A stretch of DNA of 64,000 nt from Mycobacterium sp. DL (GCF_039729195.1 NZ_CP155796.1:1054001-1118000), one strand, 5' to 3'; numbered from the stretch's first letter, positions 54,400 through 63,440 are shown. Numbers and translations are program-made. Notes: generated by a model not told the origin, from the sequence alone.

Positions 54400-56001
54400 A
54401 TGCGTAATCAGGCCCGTGCGCTGGTGCTCGTCGTCACGTCCCTGCTGACCGCGATGTGCCTGGGCATCGTGTCGGCCTTCATGGGGGCGGTGGCACTCGG
54501 CGCCACCGCGCTGATCGTGCCCGGCACCGGGACGCCCAACGCCAATGTCGTCAGCGACTACCGCGAGAACGTATGGAACTGGTACATCGACGGCGTCGCG
54601 TGCACCGACGCCGTCGACTGCGCCGATCCGGACCTCGTCGGCATCGACTACCCGGCGTCGTTCTGGCCGATGTCGTTCCTGCCCGACTGGTGCGTCGCCG
54701 GCCGCTGCGAGAAGTGGGACGTCTCCGTGGGCGAGGGAACGGACAATCTGATCGCCGCGCTGGCCCCGTTCCTCGATGACACCTCCACCGAGAACGTCTT
54801 CATCTTCGGCTACTCCCAGGGAGGCGATGTCGTCGCCCAGACCATGGAGTACCTCGCGGGTCTGAACCTGTCCGACGACGTGAAGGACCGGTTGAAGGTC
54901 GTCACGATCGGCGGCATCGAGAATCCCGACGGCGGCCTGTGGCAGCGGTTGGCGTGGCTGCGCTATCTGCTCGGCGAGCCGATCCCGATCCTCGACCTGT
55001 CATTCGAGCCGGGCATGCCGGTGGATACCGGAATCGTCAGCACCACAATCGGTTTCGAGTACGATCCGGTGGTCTACGCACCCCGTTACTGGGGGAACCT
55101 GCTCGCAGTCCTCAACATGGTCGCCGCCTTCGACACCGTGCACGGGTATTACCTGTCGCCCAACGGCGAGGACGAGTCCGCGGTCCTGCCGTACGGCTAC
55201 ACCCCCGGCACGCTGGCGCCGCAGCTGAACTGTGACCTGAGCCCGGCGAACTGTCGCACCGACAGCTACGGCAACTCCTACATCATGATTCCGGCGACGA
55301 CGCTGCCGTTGACGGATCTGGTTCGCTCGCTGACGGACTCGATAGGTCTCGGTCCGCTCGCGAAGCCGTTCATCGATCTGGTCGAGCCGGTGCTGAAGGT
55401 GATGGTCGACCTCGGTTTCGACTGGTCCGGTGATCCCGGGGTGTCCCGCGGTTCGACGATCCTGCCGTTCAAGATCTTCCAGAACTGGATCAAGGTGGGT
55501 GTCGACCTCGTGGTGGCCGCCGCCGAGGGCGTCGAGGCGTTCCTCGGCAACTTCGGCACCGGCGCGGCGGCGACACAACAGCGGATCTCCGAGCAGGACG
55601 ACCTCGGTCCGGCGCCAGATCCGTCGACGCGCGAGGACGCCGACCGAGTCGTGGCACGGACTGCCGATGACGAACGCGGCGACGGTGTCGAGGCCGATGC
55701 GGTGACGGTGGACGAGACCGAGTCCGCAGGTGGTGCGGCCGAGCTCGACGATGTCGCCACGCACGACGTCGTGACCGACGATCAGGTCCCCGGGGACGAG
55801 GACAAGAGGCTTGACGACGACGAAGACAAGGCCGCCGAGGACGACGTCACCGAGGAGGACGTCACCGAGGAGGACGTCACGGACGACGACGTCACGGAAG
55901 ACGAGGCCACGGAAGACGAGGCCACGGAAGACGAGGCCACGGAAGACGAGGCCACGTCGGACTCCGACGCCGGTGAGAGCGACACTGCGGCCGCGGCCTG
56001 A
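54400..56001 (+). CDS. PE-PPE-type secreted/membrane serine hydrolase with acidic repeat tail
   Basis: The 533-residue protein has an N-terminal hydrophobic signal/anchor (5-40), then an alpha/beta hydrolase of the PE-PPE family (PF08237): ALIVPGTGTPN, the nucleophile FGYSQGGDVVAQ (Ser139), and histidine/aspartate regions further on, including VHGYYLSPNGEDES. Cysteine-rich DAVDCADPDLVGIDYPASFWPM is typical of the group. Residues about 435-533 form a low-complexity acidic tail of EDVTEE and EDEAT repeats. It may hydrolyse acyl esters or be a cutinase-like lipid hydrolase (inference). ATG 54400 precedes the hydrophobic start; the longer frame from 54352 has no ribosome site. Confidence 0.75.
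   Translation: MRNQARALVLVVTSLLTAMCLGIVSAFMGAVALGATALIVPGTGTPNANVVSDYRENVWNWYIDGVACTDAVDCADPDLVGIDYPASFWPMSFLPDWCVAGRCEKWDVSVGEGTDNLIAALAPFLDDTSTENVFIFGYSQGGDVVAQTMEYLAGLNLSDDVKDRLKVVTIGGIENPDGGLWQRLAWLRYLLGEPIPILDLSFEPGMPVDTGIVSTTIGFEYDPVVYAPRYWGNLLAVLNMVAAFDTVHGYYLSPNGEDESAVLPYGYTPGTLAPQLNCDLSPANCRTDSYGNSYIMIPATTLPLTDLVRSLTDSIGLGPLAKPFIDLVEPVLKVMVDLGFDWSGDPGVSRGSTILPFKIFQNWIKVGVDLVVAAAEGVEAFLGNFGTGAAATQQRISEQDDLGPAPDPSTREDADRVVARTADDERGDGVEADAVTVDETESAGGAAELDDVATHDVVTDDQVPGDEDKRLDDDEDKAAEDDVTEEDVTEEDVTDDDVTEDEATEDEATEDEATEDEATSDSDAGESDTAAAA
55843..55962 (+). repeat. 15-bp tandem repeat, 8 units, in the PE-PPE gene tail
   Basis: Eight in-frame units of 15 bases (GACGTCACCGAGGAG-like, then GAGGCCACGGAAGAC) encode the EDVTE/EDEAT repeats. 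The middle three GAGGCCACGGAAGAC units (55903-55947) are identical, so recent expansion is likely, and copy number may vary between strains. Confidence 0.85.
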
Positions 56002-56007
56002 GCCGAC

Positions 56008-56049
56008 GTGAAGAATCCCCCGCTATCAGGCTCGCGGGGGATTCTTCAC
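56008..56049. terminator. Bidirectional terminator between convergent genes
   Basis: Perfect 16-base arms at 56008-56023 and 56034-56049 (GTGAAGAATCCCCCGC) around a 10-base loop. It lies between the stop of the PE-PPE-type gene (plus) and the stop of the mycolate methyltransferase (minus), and can serve both. Confidence 0.85.
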
Positions 56050-56069
56050 AGCTTTCGAGCGCCGGTGCG

Positions 56070-56966
56070 TCAGGCGGCGGCACCCTGCTTCAGGTAGGTG
56101 ACCAGGCTGACGTCGATGGCCTCGTCGATGAAGTAGTACTGGCAGCCGGTCAGGTACTTCATGTACCGGTTGTAGTTCTCCTCGTCGGTGGCGGCGATCG
56201 CCTCGTCCTTGGCGGCCTCCAGGCGGCTCGACCAGATGCCCAGCGTCTTGATGTAGTGATTGCGCAGCGACATCGTCTCGGGCACCACGAAGCCGGCCTT
56301 TTCGCCGTGCTCGACCATCATCTGGGTGGTGGGCACCCGGCCACCCGGGAAGATCTCGGTGATCATGAACTTCACGAACCGCGCCAGCTCGAAGGTCAGC
56401 TTCTTGCCGCGCTCGGCGAGGTCGTACGGGTGGTAACCGACGCTGCTCTGGATCGTCATCCGGCCGTCCTCGGGAAGGATGTCGTAGCAGGTCTTGAAGA
56501 AGTCGTCCCAGCGGTCCTTGCCGAAGTGCTCGAACGCCTCGATCGACACGATCCGATCGACGGGGCTGTGGAACTGCTCCCAGCCCTCCAGCCGCACGTC
56601 GAAGGTGCGATCAGAATTCACCTTGCTCAGCAGCTGGTTGCAGTAGGCCTGCTGGTTCTTGCTCAGGGTCAGGCCGATGACGTTGACGTCGTACTTCTCC
56701 ATCGCGCGCTGCAGGGTCAGGCCCCAGCCGCAGCCGACCTCGAGCAGCGTCATGCCGGGCTTGAGGTCCAAGCGGTCCAGGTGCTGGTCGACGTTGGCGA
56801 TCTGTGCCTCGGACAGCGTGACGTTGGGTCCGGTGAAGAACGCGCAGCTGTACTTACGGGTCGGATCCTGGAAGACGCCGAAAAAATCGTCGGACAGGTC
56901 GTAATGAGCCTGGATGTCCTCGAAATGAGGCGTCATATCCTTGGTGCCGGTGGATTGATCAGACAT
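56070..56966 (-). CDS. mmaA4: Mycolic acid methyltransferase, MmaA4/Hma-like
   Basis: The 298-residue SAM-dependent enzyme belongs to the mycolate cyclopropane/methyl transferase family: [33 protein letters not shown], the SAM loop [19 protein letters not shown] and [10 protein letters not shown] at the end. The [16 protein letters not shown] segment, where CmaA/MmaA1 have an LHTI histidine, and the LVTYLKxGAAA end are features of MmaA4 (Hma), which makes the hydroxymycolate precursor of keto and methoxy mycolates. The exact product in this species is inferred. The ATG 56966 follows an AAGGAAAA site. Confidence 0.8.
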   Translation of the reverse strand: MSDQSTGTKDMTPHFEDIQAHYDLSDDFFGVFQDPTRKYSCAFFTGPNVTLSEAQIANVDQHLDRLDLKPGMTLLEVGCGWGLTLQRAMEKYDVNVIGLTLSKNQQAYCNQLLSKVNSDRTFDVRLEGWEQFHSPVDRIVSIEAFEHFGKDRWDDFFKTCYDILPEDGRMTIQSSVGYHPYDLAERGKKLTFELARFVKFMITEIFPGGRVPTTQMMVEHGEKAGFVVPETMSLRNHYIKTLGIWSSRLEAAKDEAIAATDEENYNRYMKYLTGCQYYFIDEAIDVSLVTYLKQGAAA

Positions 56967-57104
56967 GTTTTCCTTGCTCCGCTGTGCCGACGATGTGGAG
57001 AGACCGTACCGAAAGCGCGCCTCGACTTTCTGCAAACACGCGCTCTGAAGCGTCAACCCTAGCGTTTTGGTAGGCCGCCGACCCAATCCCGGACGCGCTG
57101 CCCC

Positions 57105-57977
57105 TTACTTGGCGAGCGTGAACTGATTGACGTCGATGTACCCGATCCGGAATCCGTCCGCGCATCCGGTCAGGTAGTGCATGTACCGGTCGTAGACCTC
57201 TTCGGACTGCACGGCGATGGCCTCGTCTTTTTTGGCCTCCAGCGCGGCTGCCCAGAGGTCCAGCGTGCGCGCGTAGTGCGGCTGCAGCGACTGCGTGCGG
57301 GTCAGGTCGAACCCTGGCTTTGCTGCATGCTCACCCACCAGTTCGATGGTCGGCAGGTATCCGCCCGGGAAGATCTCCGTCAGGATGAATTTCACGAACT
57401 TGGCGACCGAGATGGTGAGCGGCATCCCGCGTTCGGCCATGTCCGGCAGCGTCAGCGCGGTGATGGTGTGCAGCAGCATCACGCCGTCGTCCGGGAGCAC
57501 CTTGTAGGCCATCGCGAAGAAATCGTCCCAGCGGTCCCGGCCGAAGTGCTCGAATGCGCCGATCGACACGATGCGGTCGACTGGTTGGTCGAACTGCTCC
57601 CAGCCCTGCAGAAGGACCTTCTTGTCGCGAGGACTGTCGGAGGCGGCGAACACCGTCTCCACATGGGCCTTCTGGTTTTCGCTCAGTGTCAGGCCGATGA
57701 CATTGACGTCGTACTTCTCGACCGCCCGCATCATCGTGGAGCCCCAGCCGCAGCCGATGTCGAGCAACGTCATCCCCGGCTGCAGGCCGAGTTTGCCCAG
57801 CGCCAGATCCACCTTGGCGAGCTGGGCTTCTTCCAGGGTCATGTCGTCGCGCTCGAAGTAGGCGCAGCTGTACGTCTGCGACGGATCCAGGAACAACCTG
57901 AAGAACTCGTCGGACAAGTCGTAGTGCGCCTGGACGTCTTCGAAATGCGGTTTGAGATTGCGTTTTGTCGAAGCCAT
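57105..57977 (-). CDS. Mycolic acid methyltransferase/cyclopropane synthase (CmaA/MmaA type)
   Basis: The 290-residue paralogue of the previous protein has [33 protein letters not shown], the SAM loop [26 protein letters not shown] with the catalytic Glu, and [10 protein letters not shown] with the His of the bicarbonate-binding active site. The C-terminus [12 protein letters not shown] resembles MmaA3/MmaA1. It should methylate, cyclopropanate or otherwise modify a double bond or alcohol of the mero-mycolate chain. The type (cis/trans cyclopropane or methoxy step) is not certain. It lies 138 bases upstream of the MmaA4-like gene on the same strand. Confidence 0.82.
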   Translation of the reverse strand: MASTKRNLKPHFEDVQAHYDLSDEFFRLFLDPSQTYSCAYFERDDMTLEEAQLAKVDLALGKLGLQPGMTLLDIGCGWGSTMMRAVEKYDVNVIGLTLSENQKAHVETVFAASDSPRDKKVLLQGWEQFDQPVDRIVSIGAFEHFGRDRWDDFFAMAYKVLPDDGVMLLHTITALTLPDMAERGMPLTISVAKFVKFILTEIFPGGYLPTIELVGEHAAKPGFDLTRTQSLQPHYARTLDLWAAALEAKKDEAIAVQSEEVYDRYMHYLTGCADGFRIGYIDVNQFTLAK

Positions 57978-58088
57978 GGTGTCAGACGTTCCTTGAGGGC
58001 ACTGCCCGAAGAGGATCTTCTGAAACGGCGGTCATGTGCCCGTCTGGCATGCTACGTGCATTTCGGGAAGCCCGATTTGACGTGTGAG

Positions 58089-58997
58089 TCAGGCCACCTC
58101 GGCGAAGGTGGTCGTCAGCTCGTCGACGATGTCGTCCCACAGCGGTTCGGGAAGCTCGTGACCCATGCCTTCGAAAAGCACCAGCCGGGCCCCGGTGATC
58201 GCGCGCGCAATCGCCCGTCCACCGGACGGCCGCATCAGCTTGTCGGCTCTGCCGTGGATGACGACCGTGGGTGCGGTGATCTGCTTGTCGTAGTGCAGCA
58301 GGCTGCCGCTACCGGTGATCGCATTGAACTGCCGGGCGATGCCCTGGGGATTGAAAGCCCTGTCGTAGAGCGCAATTGCGTCCGCGCGCAGTGTCTCGTC
58401 CGAGGACGGATAACCGGGACTGCCGATGATCCTGCTGACCCGGATCGAGTTCTCGACGATGACCTCACGAGGTGAGTTGGGCGACGGGCCGGTGACGACG
58501 GCGAGCAGCTGCTGGGGTCCCGGAGGGGGCAGTAGCGCCTGGTTGTTCGACGAGAAAATCACCCCCAAGGCCCGGGTACGCGCGGCATGGCGCGCCGCGA
58601 AGACCTGCGCGATCATGCCGCCCATCGAGGCGCCGACGACGTGCGCCCTGTCGATGCCCAGATGGTCGAGCAGGCCTGCGGCGTCGTCGGCCATGTCCTC
58701 GAGCGTGTAGACCGACGGGCTCTTGAGGCCCACCAACGATCGGAGCATGTTGCCGACCTGCGAGCCCTTTGTGCGCTGGCCGTCGAAATGGCTGGACAAT
58801 CCGGCATCACGGTTGTCGAAGCGGATCACCCGCAGACCCTGGTCTACCAGCTTGCGGCAGAACTCCTCGCGCCAGAGCACCAGCTGCGCCCCGAGTCCCA
58901 TGACCAGTAGTACCGCCGGGTCGGCGGGGTTGCCCATGTCCTCGTAGTGGATCTTGAGATCCCCGCCTAATCCCGCCTTGCCTTCCCTTACCTCCAC
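58089..58997 (-). CDS. lipG: Alpha/beta hydrolase, LipG-like
   Basis: The 302-residue protein has the nucleophile elbow GASMGGMIA, the Asp in VIHGRADKLMRPSGG and the His in LFEGMGHELPE, in order and spacing of an active lipase/esterase. It has no clear signal peptide. Position between the mycolate methyltransferases and the ABC1 kinase corresponds to Rv0646c (lipG), reported to have phospholipase and thioesterase activity (family knowledge). It follows the AarF gene by 7 bases on the same strand, so they are likely co-transcribed. Confidence 0.85.
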   Translation of the reverse strand: MEVREGKAGLGGDLKIHYEDMGNPADPAVLLVMGLGAQLVLWREEFCRKLVDQGLRVIRFDNRDAGLSSHFDGQRTKGSQVGNMLRSLVGLKSPSVYTLEDMADDAAGLLDHLGIDRAHVVGASMGGMIAQVFAARHAARTRALGVIFSSNNQALLPPPGPQQLLAVVTGPSPNSPREVIVENSIRVSRIIGSPGYPSSDETLRADAIALYDRAFNPQGIARQFNAITGSGSLLHYDKQITAPTVVIHGRADKLMRPSGGRAIARAITGARLVLFEGMGHELPEPLWDDIVDELTTTFAEVA

Positions 58998-59004
58998 GGT
59001 TGGC

Positions 59005-60363
59005 TCAGACCTCCAGCGCGGAGTTCTTGTGCTCGCGGCTGATCTCCACCATGAAGTTGGCGAAGTACCCGGTGAGCTGCGGATCGCTCATCATCTGCCA
59101 GCGCGGAGCCAGCAGCTTCATGTAGCGCTCGACGTAGAGGAACTGCTTGCCGATGAGGACCAGCTCACGGGGCAGCTTGACGTCGTACGCCTCGGCCAGC
59201 GTCGACAGTTGCTTGCCGATCTCGGCGTAGCTCAGGTCTCCCAGGGACGTCATCGTCAGCGGGGTGGCGAACTTCTCCAGGTCCTGGGCGGCCTGCGCCT
59301 CGGGTTTGACGGTGCCGACGGCGCCCATCATCACGACGATCTTGCCCGCCGTGGCGTGGTCCTTCTTCACCAGCAGCGCGTGCACCAACTCGCGGAGCAG
59401 CCACCGCGTGCGCGGATCGATGCGGCCCATGATCCCGAAGTCGAAGAACACGATCTTGCCGTCGTCGTCGACGTAGAGGTTGCCCGCGTGCAGATCGCCG
59501 TGGAACAGGCCGTGGCGCAGCCCGCCTTCGAACAGGCTGAACAGCAGCGCCTTGACCAGCTCGGTGCCGTCGAACCCCTTCTTGCGGATCGCGGCGACGT
59601 CGTCGATGCGTACACCGGTGATGCGTTCCATCGTCAGCACCCGCTCGCTGGTCAGATCCCAGTACACCTGTGGCACCCGGATGTTCTTGCCCAGCGGGGA
59701 AGCGTGCATGTGCGCCAGCCACGCGTCCATCGACTGTGCCTCGAGCCGGAAGTCGAGTTCTTCGGCGAGGTTGTCGGCGAAGTCCGCGACGACGTCCTGG
59801 GCGGACAGCCGCTGACCGAGCTTCGCGAACTCGACGAGCCGCGCGCCGCGCTTGAGGATCTGCAGATCGGCGGCCACTCGGCGACGGATACCGGGTCGCT
59901 GGATCTTGACCACGACCTCTTCGCCGGAATGCAGCGTGGCGTAGTGCACCTGCGCGATCGACGCCGAGGCGAACGGCTTCTCGTCGAACGACTTGAACAG
60001 GTTCTTCGGGTCGTCGCCGAGATCTTCGTGGAACAACTTGTGCACGGCATCGGAGTCGGCGGGCGGCACCCGGTCGAGCAGGCTGCGGAACTCGCGGCTG
60101 AGCGGTTCGCCGAACGCCCCCGGGCTGGATGCGATGATCTGACCGAACTTCACGTAGGTGGGGCCGAGGTCGGCGAAGGTCTGCGGGATCTGCTTGACGA
60201 TTTTCTGCTGCAGTGACCCCCGGCCGGCGAGCTTGGAGACCACGCGCGCGCCGGTGCGCGTCACCTGCCATCCGGTGGCTCCGACGCGGGCTGCCTCGAC
60301 AGGCAGCGGCACCCGGTCGAGCTTGGCAACCTCGCGGTGCTGTGTCTTTCGGGTAGGGCTCAT
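59005..60363 (-). CDS. ABC1/UbiB-family atypical kinase
   Basis: The 452-residue protein has the UbiB/AarF/ABC1 signature: KxGQ motif YVKFGQIIASSPGAFGEPLSREFRSLLDRVPP (residues about 70-100), ASASIAQVHYATLHSGEEVVVKIQRPG with the A-rich loop that replaces the P-loop, and the catalytic-loop-like HGDLHAGNLYVDDDGKIVFFDFGIMG. It matches Rv0647c by place. Homologues support quinone or lipid metabolism at the membrane through ATP hydrolysis. It is the first of the lipG pair. Confidence 0.85.
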   Translation of the reverse strand: MSPTRKTQHREVAKLDRVPLPVEAARVGATGWQVTRTGARVVSKLAGRGSLQQKIVKQIPQTFADLGPTYVKFGQIIASSPGAFGEPLSREFRSLLDRVPPADSDAVHKLFHEDLGDDPKNLFKSFDEKPFASASIAQVHYATLHSGEEVVVKIQRPGIRRRVAADLQILKRGARLVEFAKLGQRLSAQDVVADFADNLAEELDFRLEAQSMDAWLAHMHASPLGKNIRVPQVYWDLTSERVLTMERITGVRIDDVAAIRKKGFDGTELVKALLFSLFEGGLRHGLFHGDLHAGNLYVDDDGKIVFFDFGIMGRIDPRTRWLLRELVHALLVKKDHATAGKIVVMMGAVGTVKPEAQAAQDLEKFATPLTMTSLGDLSYAEIGKQLSTLAEAYDVKLPRELVLIGKQFLYVERYMKLLAPRWQMMSDPQLTGYFANFMVEISREHKNSALEV

Positions 60364-60429
60364 AGCTGCAGTGTCTCAAAATCTGGGGGACCGCGAAAAA
60401 AGGTGTGCCCCCGGTCACAGTCGCTGCGA

Positions 60430-61431
60430 TCAGGCGAAGGCGTCCTCGAGCTCGGAACGGGTGCGCACCGGGTCACTGCCCGGCTTGTGGGTCGGCACGG
60501 TGTGGGGCGCCAGCGCCGGATCGACGCCGTCGGCGACGCGGGCTTTCGCCTGTTCGAATTCCGGCACCGGGCCGGACGCGATGTGGATCCCGTTGATGAT
60601 CGACCACACCGTCGCGCGACGCGCGGTGCGCTCGATGATGTTGGGGTCACGGTGCTGGATGAGCCCTTTGGCCCACCGAGGCATGGTGTCGCGGACGGCC
60701 CAGTTGAGCGCGCTCTGCGCCAACGGAAGGTTGGGTCCGGTCGCCATCGCGGCGCCGTAGGTGAGGGCCAGTTTGGGCAGGTAGGACTCCAGGCAGTCCA
60801 GCGTCTCCTGCTTGGTGGTCGGCAGGTCTGTTCCTCCGAGGGCATGGCCGACACGCACGAACTCCCCGTAGTAGCGGTCGATATCCTTGCCGCGCAACGG
60901 TTGTGGATGATAAAGCTGGTGCGCGGTGGCGATGCCCCACACCACCGTCGCATAGTTCCACCGCAACCATTCGGGATCGTCGGCGTCGTAGCGGGCGCCG
61001 TCCGGTCGGGTGCCTTTGATGGTGTGGTGCATCGACCGGACCGCCAATGCGAGGCGCTCGGCGGTTGCCGTCGAGCCGTAGGCGGTGCCGATGAAGAACG
61101 CAACCGAGTGGCCGAGGCGCACCGCGGCCCCCTTCGGATCGATCTGCGGCATCGCGGCTTCCCGCGATTCCTGCGTGACGAGCCGCGAATGGTGCACCCC
61201 CATCCAGTAGATCGACGGGTCGAGGCGTTCGATGTAGGCGGCGCACTGCAAGCCGAACACCAGGGAGTGCATATGGGAGTGCACGTGCCACACCGCGCTG
61301 TCCGGCCCGAACCAGCCGGGGTCACCCACCGGTTCGGCGAACTCCATGCCGCGGAATAAGTGTCGCCGCACGTCCTGATCGAACCGCTTGTTCAGCAGTT
61401 GTCCGACGATCTGATGTGGCAGGAACATCAA
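60430..61431 (-). CDS. DUF2236 / MpaB-like oxygenase family protein
   Basis: The 333-residue protein has the DUF2236 layout seen in MpaB-type heme proteins: FRGMEFAEPVGDPGWFGPDSAVWHVHSHMHSLVFGLQCAAYIERLDPSIYWMGVHHSRL near the start and YHPQPLRGKDIDRYYGEFVRV later. Several histidines (HVHSH, MHS, VHH) could bind heme or metal. Members are putative oxygenases that cleave polyketide or fatty chains. It is divergent from a TetR gene. The ATG 61431 start lies 13 bases from a perfect TGGTCAC/GTGACCA repeat. Confidence 0.75.
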   Translation of the reverse strand: MMFLPHQIVGQLLNKRFDQDVRRHLFRGMEFAEPVGDPGWFGPDSAVWHVHSHMHSLVFGLQCAAYIERLDPSIYWMGVHHSRLVTQESREAAMPQIDPKGAAVRLGHSVAFFIGTAYGSTATAERLALAVRSMHHTIKGTRPDGARYDADDPEWLRWNYATVVWGIATAHQLYHPQPLRGKDIDRYYGEFVRVGHALGGTDLPTTKQETLDCLESYLPKLALTYGAAMATGPNLPLAQSALNWAVRDTMPRWAKGLIQHRDPNIIERTARRATVWSIINGIHIASGPVPEFEQAKARVADGVDPALAPHTVPTHKPGSDPVRTRSELEDAFA

Positions 61432-61443
61432 GGCCTCCAGGAG

Positions 61444-61489
61444 TGGTCACGGGTGTACCCAGAATACAGTTTGGGCACGGTTGTGACCA
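61444..61489. promoter_or_regulatory. Inverted repeats between divergent DUF2236 and TetR genes
   Basis: TGGTCAC (61444-61450) pairs perfectly with GTGACCA (61483-61489), and GTGTACCCA/TGGGCAC lies inside. The site lies between 61431 (minus start) and 61521 (plus start), as expected for a TetR operator. Confidence 0.55.
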
Positions 61490-61520
61490 GAAGTGATCCG
61501 ACGCGGCTTAGGCTGGGTCG

Positions 61521-62141
61521 ATGTCCAGCGCTGGAGGCGACTCGACGGCAACACCGACGCGGTGGGCCGGGGTGCCGTTGACCGATCGTCGCGCGGAGCG
61601 GCGCGCGCAGCTGGTCGACGCTGCATTCAGGCTCTTCGGCGACGGTGGTGAGGCCGCGCTGTCGGTGCGCTCGGTATCTCGCGAGTGCGGGCTGAACACC
61701 CGGTACTTCTACGAGAGTTTCGGAGATACCGACGACCTGCTGGGCGCCGTCTACGACCGGGTCAGCGCCGAACTCGGAGAGGCCGTCGGGAACGCCATGG
61801 CCCAGGCGGATGACTCGCTGCGGGGACGTACCCGGGCCGGCATCGCCGCGGTGCTCGACTTCAGCTCCGCCGATCCACGGCGCGGCCGGGTGCTGTTCAC
61901 CGATGCGCGCGCCAACCCGGCGCTCGCGGTACGGCGGGCGGCGACGCAGGATCTGCTTCGCGAAGGCGTGCTGACCGAGGGCTGGCGGCTGAATCCGGGT
62001 ACCGACCCGATCGCCGCGATGGTGGGAGCGGCGATGTACACCGGCGCGATGGCCGAGTTGGCCCAGCAGTGGCTGGCCGGGCATCTCGGTGACGACCTCG
62101 ATGCCGTGGTGGAGTACGCGCTGCAGTTCGTGCTCCGCTGA
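61521..62141 (+). CDS. TetR-family transcriptional regulator
   Basis: This 206-residue protein has an N-terminal HTH (about 21-65: RRAERRAQLVDAAFRLFGDGGEAALSVRSVSRECGLNTRYFYESFGDTDDLL) and a helical ligand domain. It is divergent from the DUF2236 gene, with inverted repeats between, so it likely controls that gene and itself. The start is ATG 61521. An 83-bp repeat copy begins 20 bases after its stop. Confidence 0.85.
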   Translation: MSSAGGDSTATPTRWAGVPLTDRRAERRAQLVDAAFRLFGDGGEAALSVRSVSRECGLNTRYFYESFGDTDDLLGAVYDRVSAELGEAVGNAMAQADDSLRGRTRAGIAAVLDFSSADPRRGRVLFTDARANPALAVRRAATQDLLREGVLTEGWRLNPGTDPIAAMVGAAMYTGAMAELAQQWLAGHLGDDLDAVVEYALQFVLR

Positions 62142-62160
62142 CTCGCCCTTTCCTTGTTCG

Positions 62161-62243
62161 CCTGTTCGCCGAGATTGCGCTCTGTGCGGTCTTTCGTGGG
62201 TTTTTGGCGCGTGGAATACCGTTTCGGCGGGGGTTGGGGGTGG
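62161..62243 (+). repeat. 83-bp dispersed repeat, copy 2 (downstream of TetR gene)
   Basis: This segment is the inverted copy of 33840-33922 (82/83 identity). It lies between the stop of the TetR gene (62141, plus) and the stop of the DinB gene (62245, minus). It has the CCGAGATTG core shared with the hairpin at 427-494. Confidence 0.85.
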
Positions 62244-62244
62244 C

Positions 62245-62847
62245 CTAGGAGGCTTCTGCCGGCTTCCAGGGCTTGAGCCAGTCCGTCTCGGGCCAGCCCT
62301 CGAGGCCGGCGAGCAGCTCGTAAAGAGTTGCGCCGTCGATGGTTTCGCGAACGATGTCACCCTGGCCGGCATGCCGGGCCAACTCCTCGATCATGTGGAA
62401 GATCACCCAGCGCACCGACCAGGCCGCCACGTCCTTCGGAAACCACGGCACGTGCTGGGGGATCGGTACCGCCGCGCCGAGGTCCGCCGCCTCGATCAGC
62501 CGCAGCGTCTCGGCGTTCTGCTTGTCGAACTCGGCGAGAATGCCGGCGAGTGTCTCGTCCTCGCCCATGACGAACTCGTCCTGGTAATCCGCGGCCTGAT
62601 CGGTCATCGGCCGCTTGTCGCTCTCGGTGAGCTCGGGTGCGGCGGCGACTCGCTCCATCCATCCCCGCTGACAGTTCGTGACGTGCTTGATCAACCCGCC
62701 GATGGACAACGCACTGACCGACGGCGCGGAGCGGGCCTGCTCGTCGGTGAGTCCGAAGGCGATCGCGTGGAAGGCGTACTGCTGCGCGGCGACGTACTCC
62801 TTGAGTCCGGCACGCTCGTCGGCGATGGGAGGGGGCATGGCGGGCAT
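62245..62847 (-). CDS. DinB-fold (DUF664-like) protein
   Basis: The 200-residue protein has the DinB four-helix pattern: LKEYVAAQQYAFHAIAFGLTDEQAR, LSIGGLIKHVTNCQRGWMERV, and VRWVIFHMIEELARHAGQGDIVRETIDG, with histidines H54, H151-type and H158-type positioned as metal ligands (LIKHV, IFHMIEE, LARHAG). DinB proteins bind a divalent metal and often catalyse thiol (mycothiol or bacillithiol) transfer. It is in a pair with the next DinB gene on the same strand with 3 bases between. Confidence 0.78.
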   Translation of the reverse strand: MPAMPPPIADERAGLKEYVAAQQYAFHAIAFGLTDEQARSAPSVSALSIGGLIKHVTNCQRGWMERVAAAPELTESDKRPMTDQAADYQDEFVMGEDETLAGILAEFDKQNAETLRLIEAADLGAAVPIPQHVPWFPKDVAAWSVRWVIFHMIEELARHAGQGDIVRETIDGATLYELLAGLEGWPETDWLKPWKPAEAS

Positions 62848-62850
62848 CGG

Positions 62851-63378
62851 TCAGTTCTCCTTGTGGGTGTGGGTGTAGAGGTCACGGAGCAAGGCGATCT
62901 CGGCTCCGTGGTGGATCATTTCGCGGTTGATGTGCAGCACGAGAGTTGTCATCGGCTCCTCGGCGTACGGACCCTCCGCCGGTCCGCACGGTCTGGCGAG
63001 GGCTGCGTCGTCGAGACCCAGCACCCCGTCTCGCCACAGTCGGTACGCGTCGTCGAGTTGGTCGAGGGCGGTGCCGGCGTCGGTGGCGTAGTCCCACGAG
63101 TCGTAGTCGGCGGGTGGGCCGCCGAAGTGGGAGTGGTTCCGCATCGCCAGCACGCCGACGATCACGTGCGCCAGCCGCCAGGCGATGGTGGTGACCGGCT
63201 CGGGTTGCGGCGGCGGATAGTCGAAGTCGATCCGGCCGTCGGGATGCACGGTCCAGCAACCGGGCACCGGTGCCCAGAAGTATTCGTCGTCGGTCAGCCC
63301 CACGAGGCGGGGTCGCAGTTGCGTGCGCCAGTGGAAGTCGAGCTGTTCTGCCAGGTGGGGAGCGAGTGCGTTGCTCAT
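62851..63378 (-). CDS. DinB-fold (mycothiol transferase-like) protein
   Basis: This 175-residue protein also has the DinB layout: LAEQLDFHWRTQLRPRLVGLTDDEYFWAPVPGCWTV near the start, WRLAHVIVGVLAMRNHSHFG in the middle and LVLHINREMIHHGAEIALLRDLY at the C-terminus, with the three metal histidines (AHV, NREMIHHGAE). It probably acts with or parallels the downstream DinB gene. Divergent from a WYL-type regulator with a perfect GGACAG/CTGTCC palindrome between them. Confidence 0.78.
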   Translation of the reverse strand: MSNALAPHLAEQLDFHWRTQLRPRLVGLTDDEYFWAPVPGCWTVHPDGRIDFDYPPPQPEPVTTIAWRLAHVIVGVLAMRNHSHFGGPPADYDSWDYATDAGTALDQLDDAYRLWRDGVLGLDDAALARPCGPAEGPYAEEPMTTLVLHINREMIHHGAEIALLRDLYTHTHKEN

Positions 63379-63401
63379 GAACACACTCTTGCATCCATTG
63401 A

Positions 63402-63416
63402 GGACAGTTTCTGTCC
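63402..63416. promoter_or_regulatory. GGACAG-TTT-CTGTCC palindrome, probable operator
   Basis: A perfect 6-bp inverted repeat with a 3-base centre, midway between the DinB start (63378, minus) and the WYL-regulator start (63441, plus). The position suits autoregulation and control of the DinB genes. Confidence 0.65.
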
Positions 63417-63440
63417 GCAAAGTGCGGCAGACTCGACGGT

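Noticed and set aside
55843..55962. Possible CRISPR array
   Set aside because: The 15-bp units are directly adjacent and in frame with no spacers; they encode the acidic tail. No cas genes are present.
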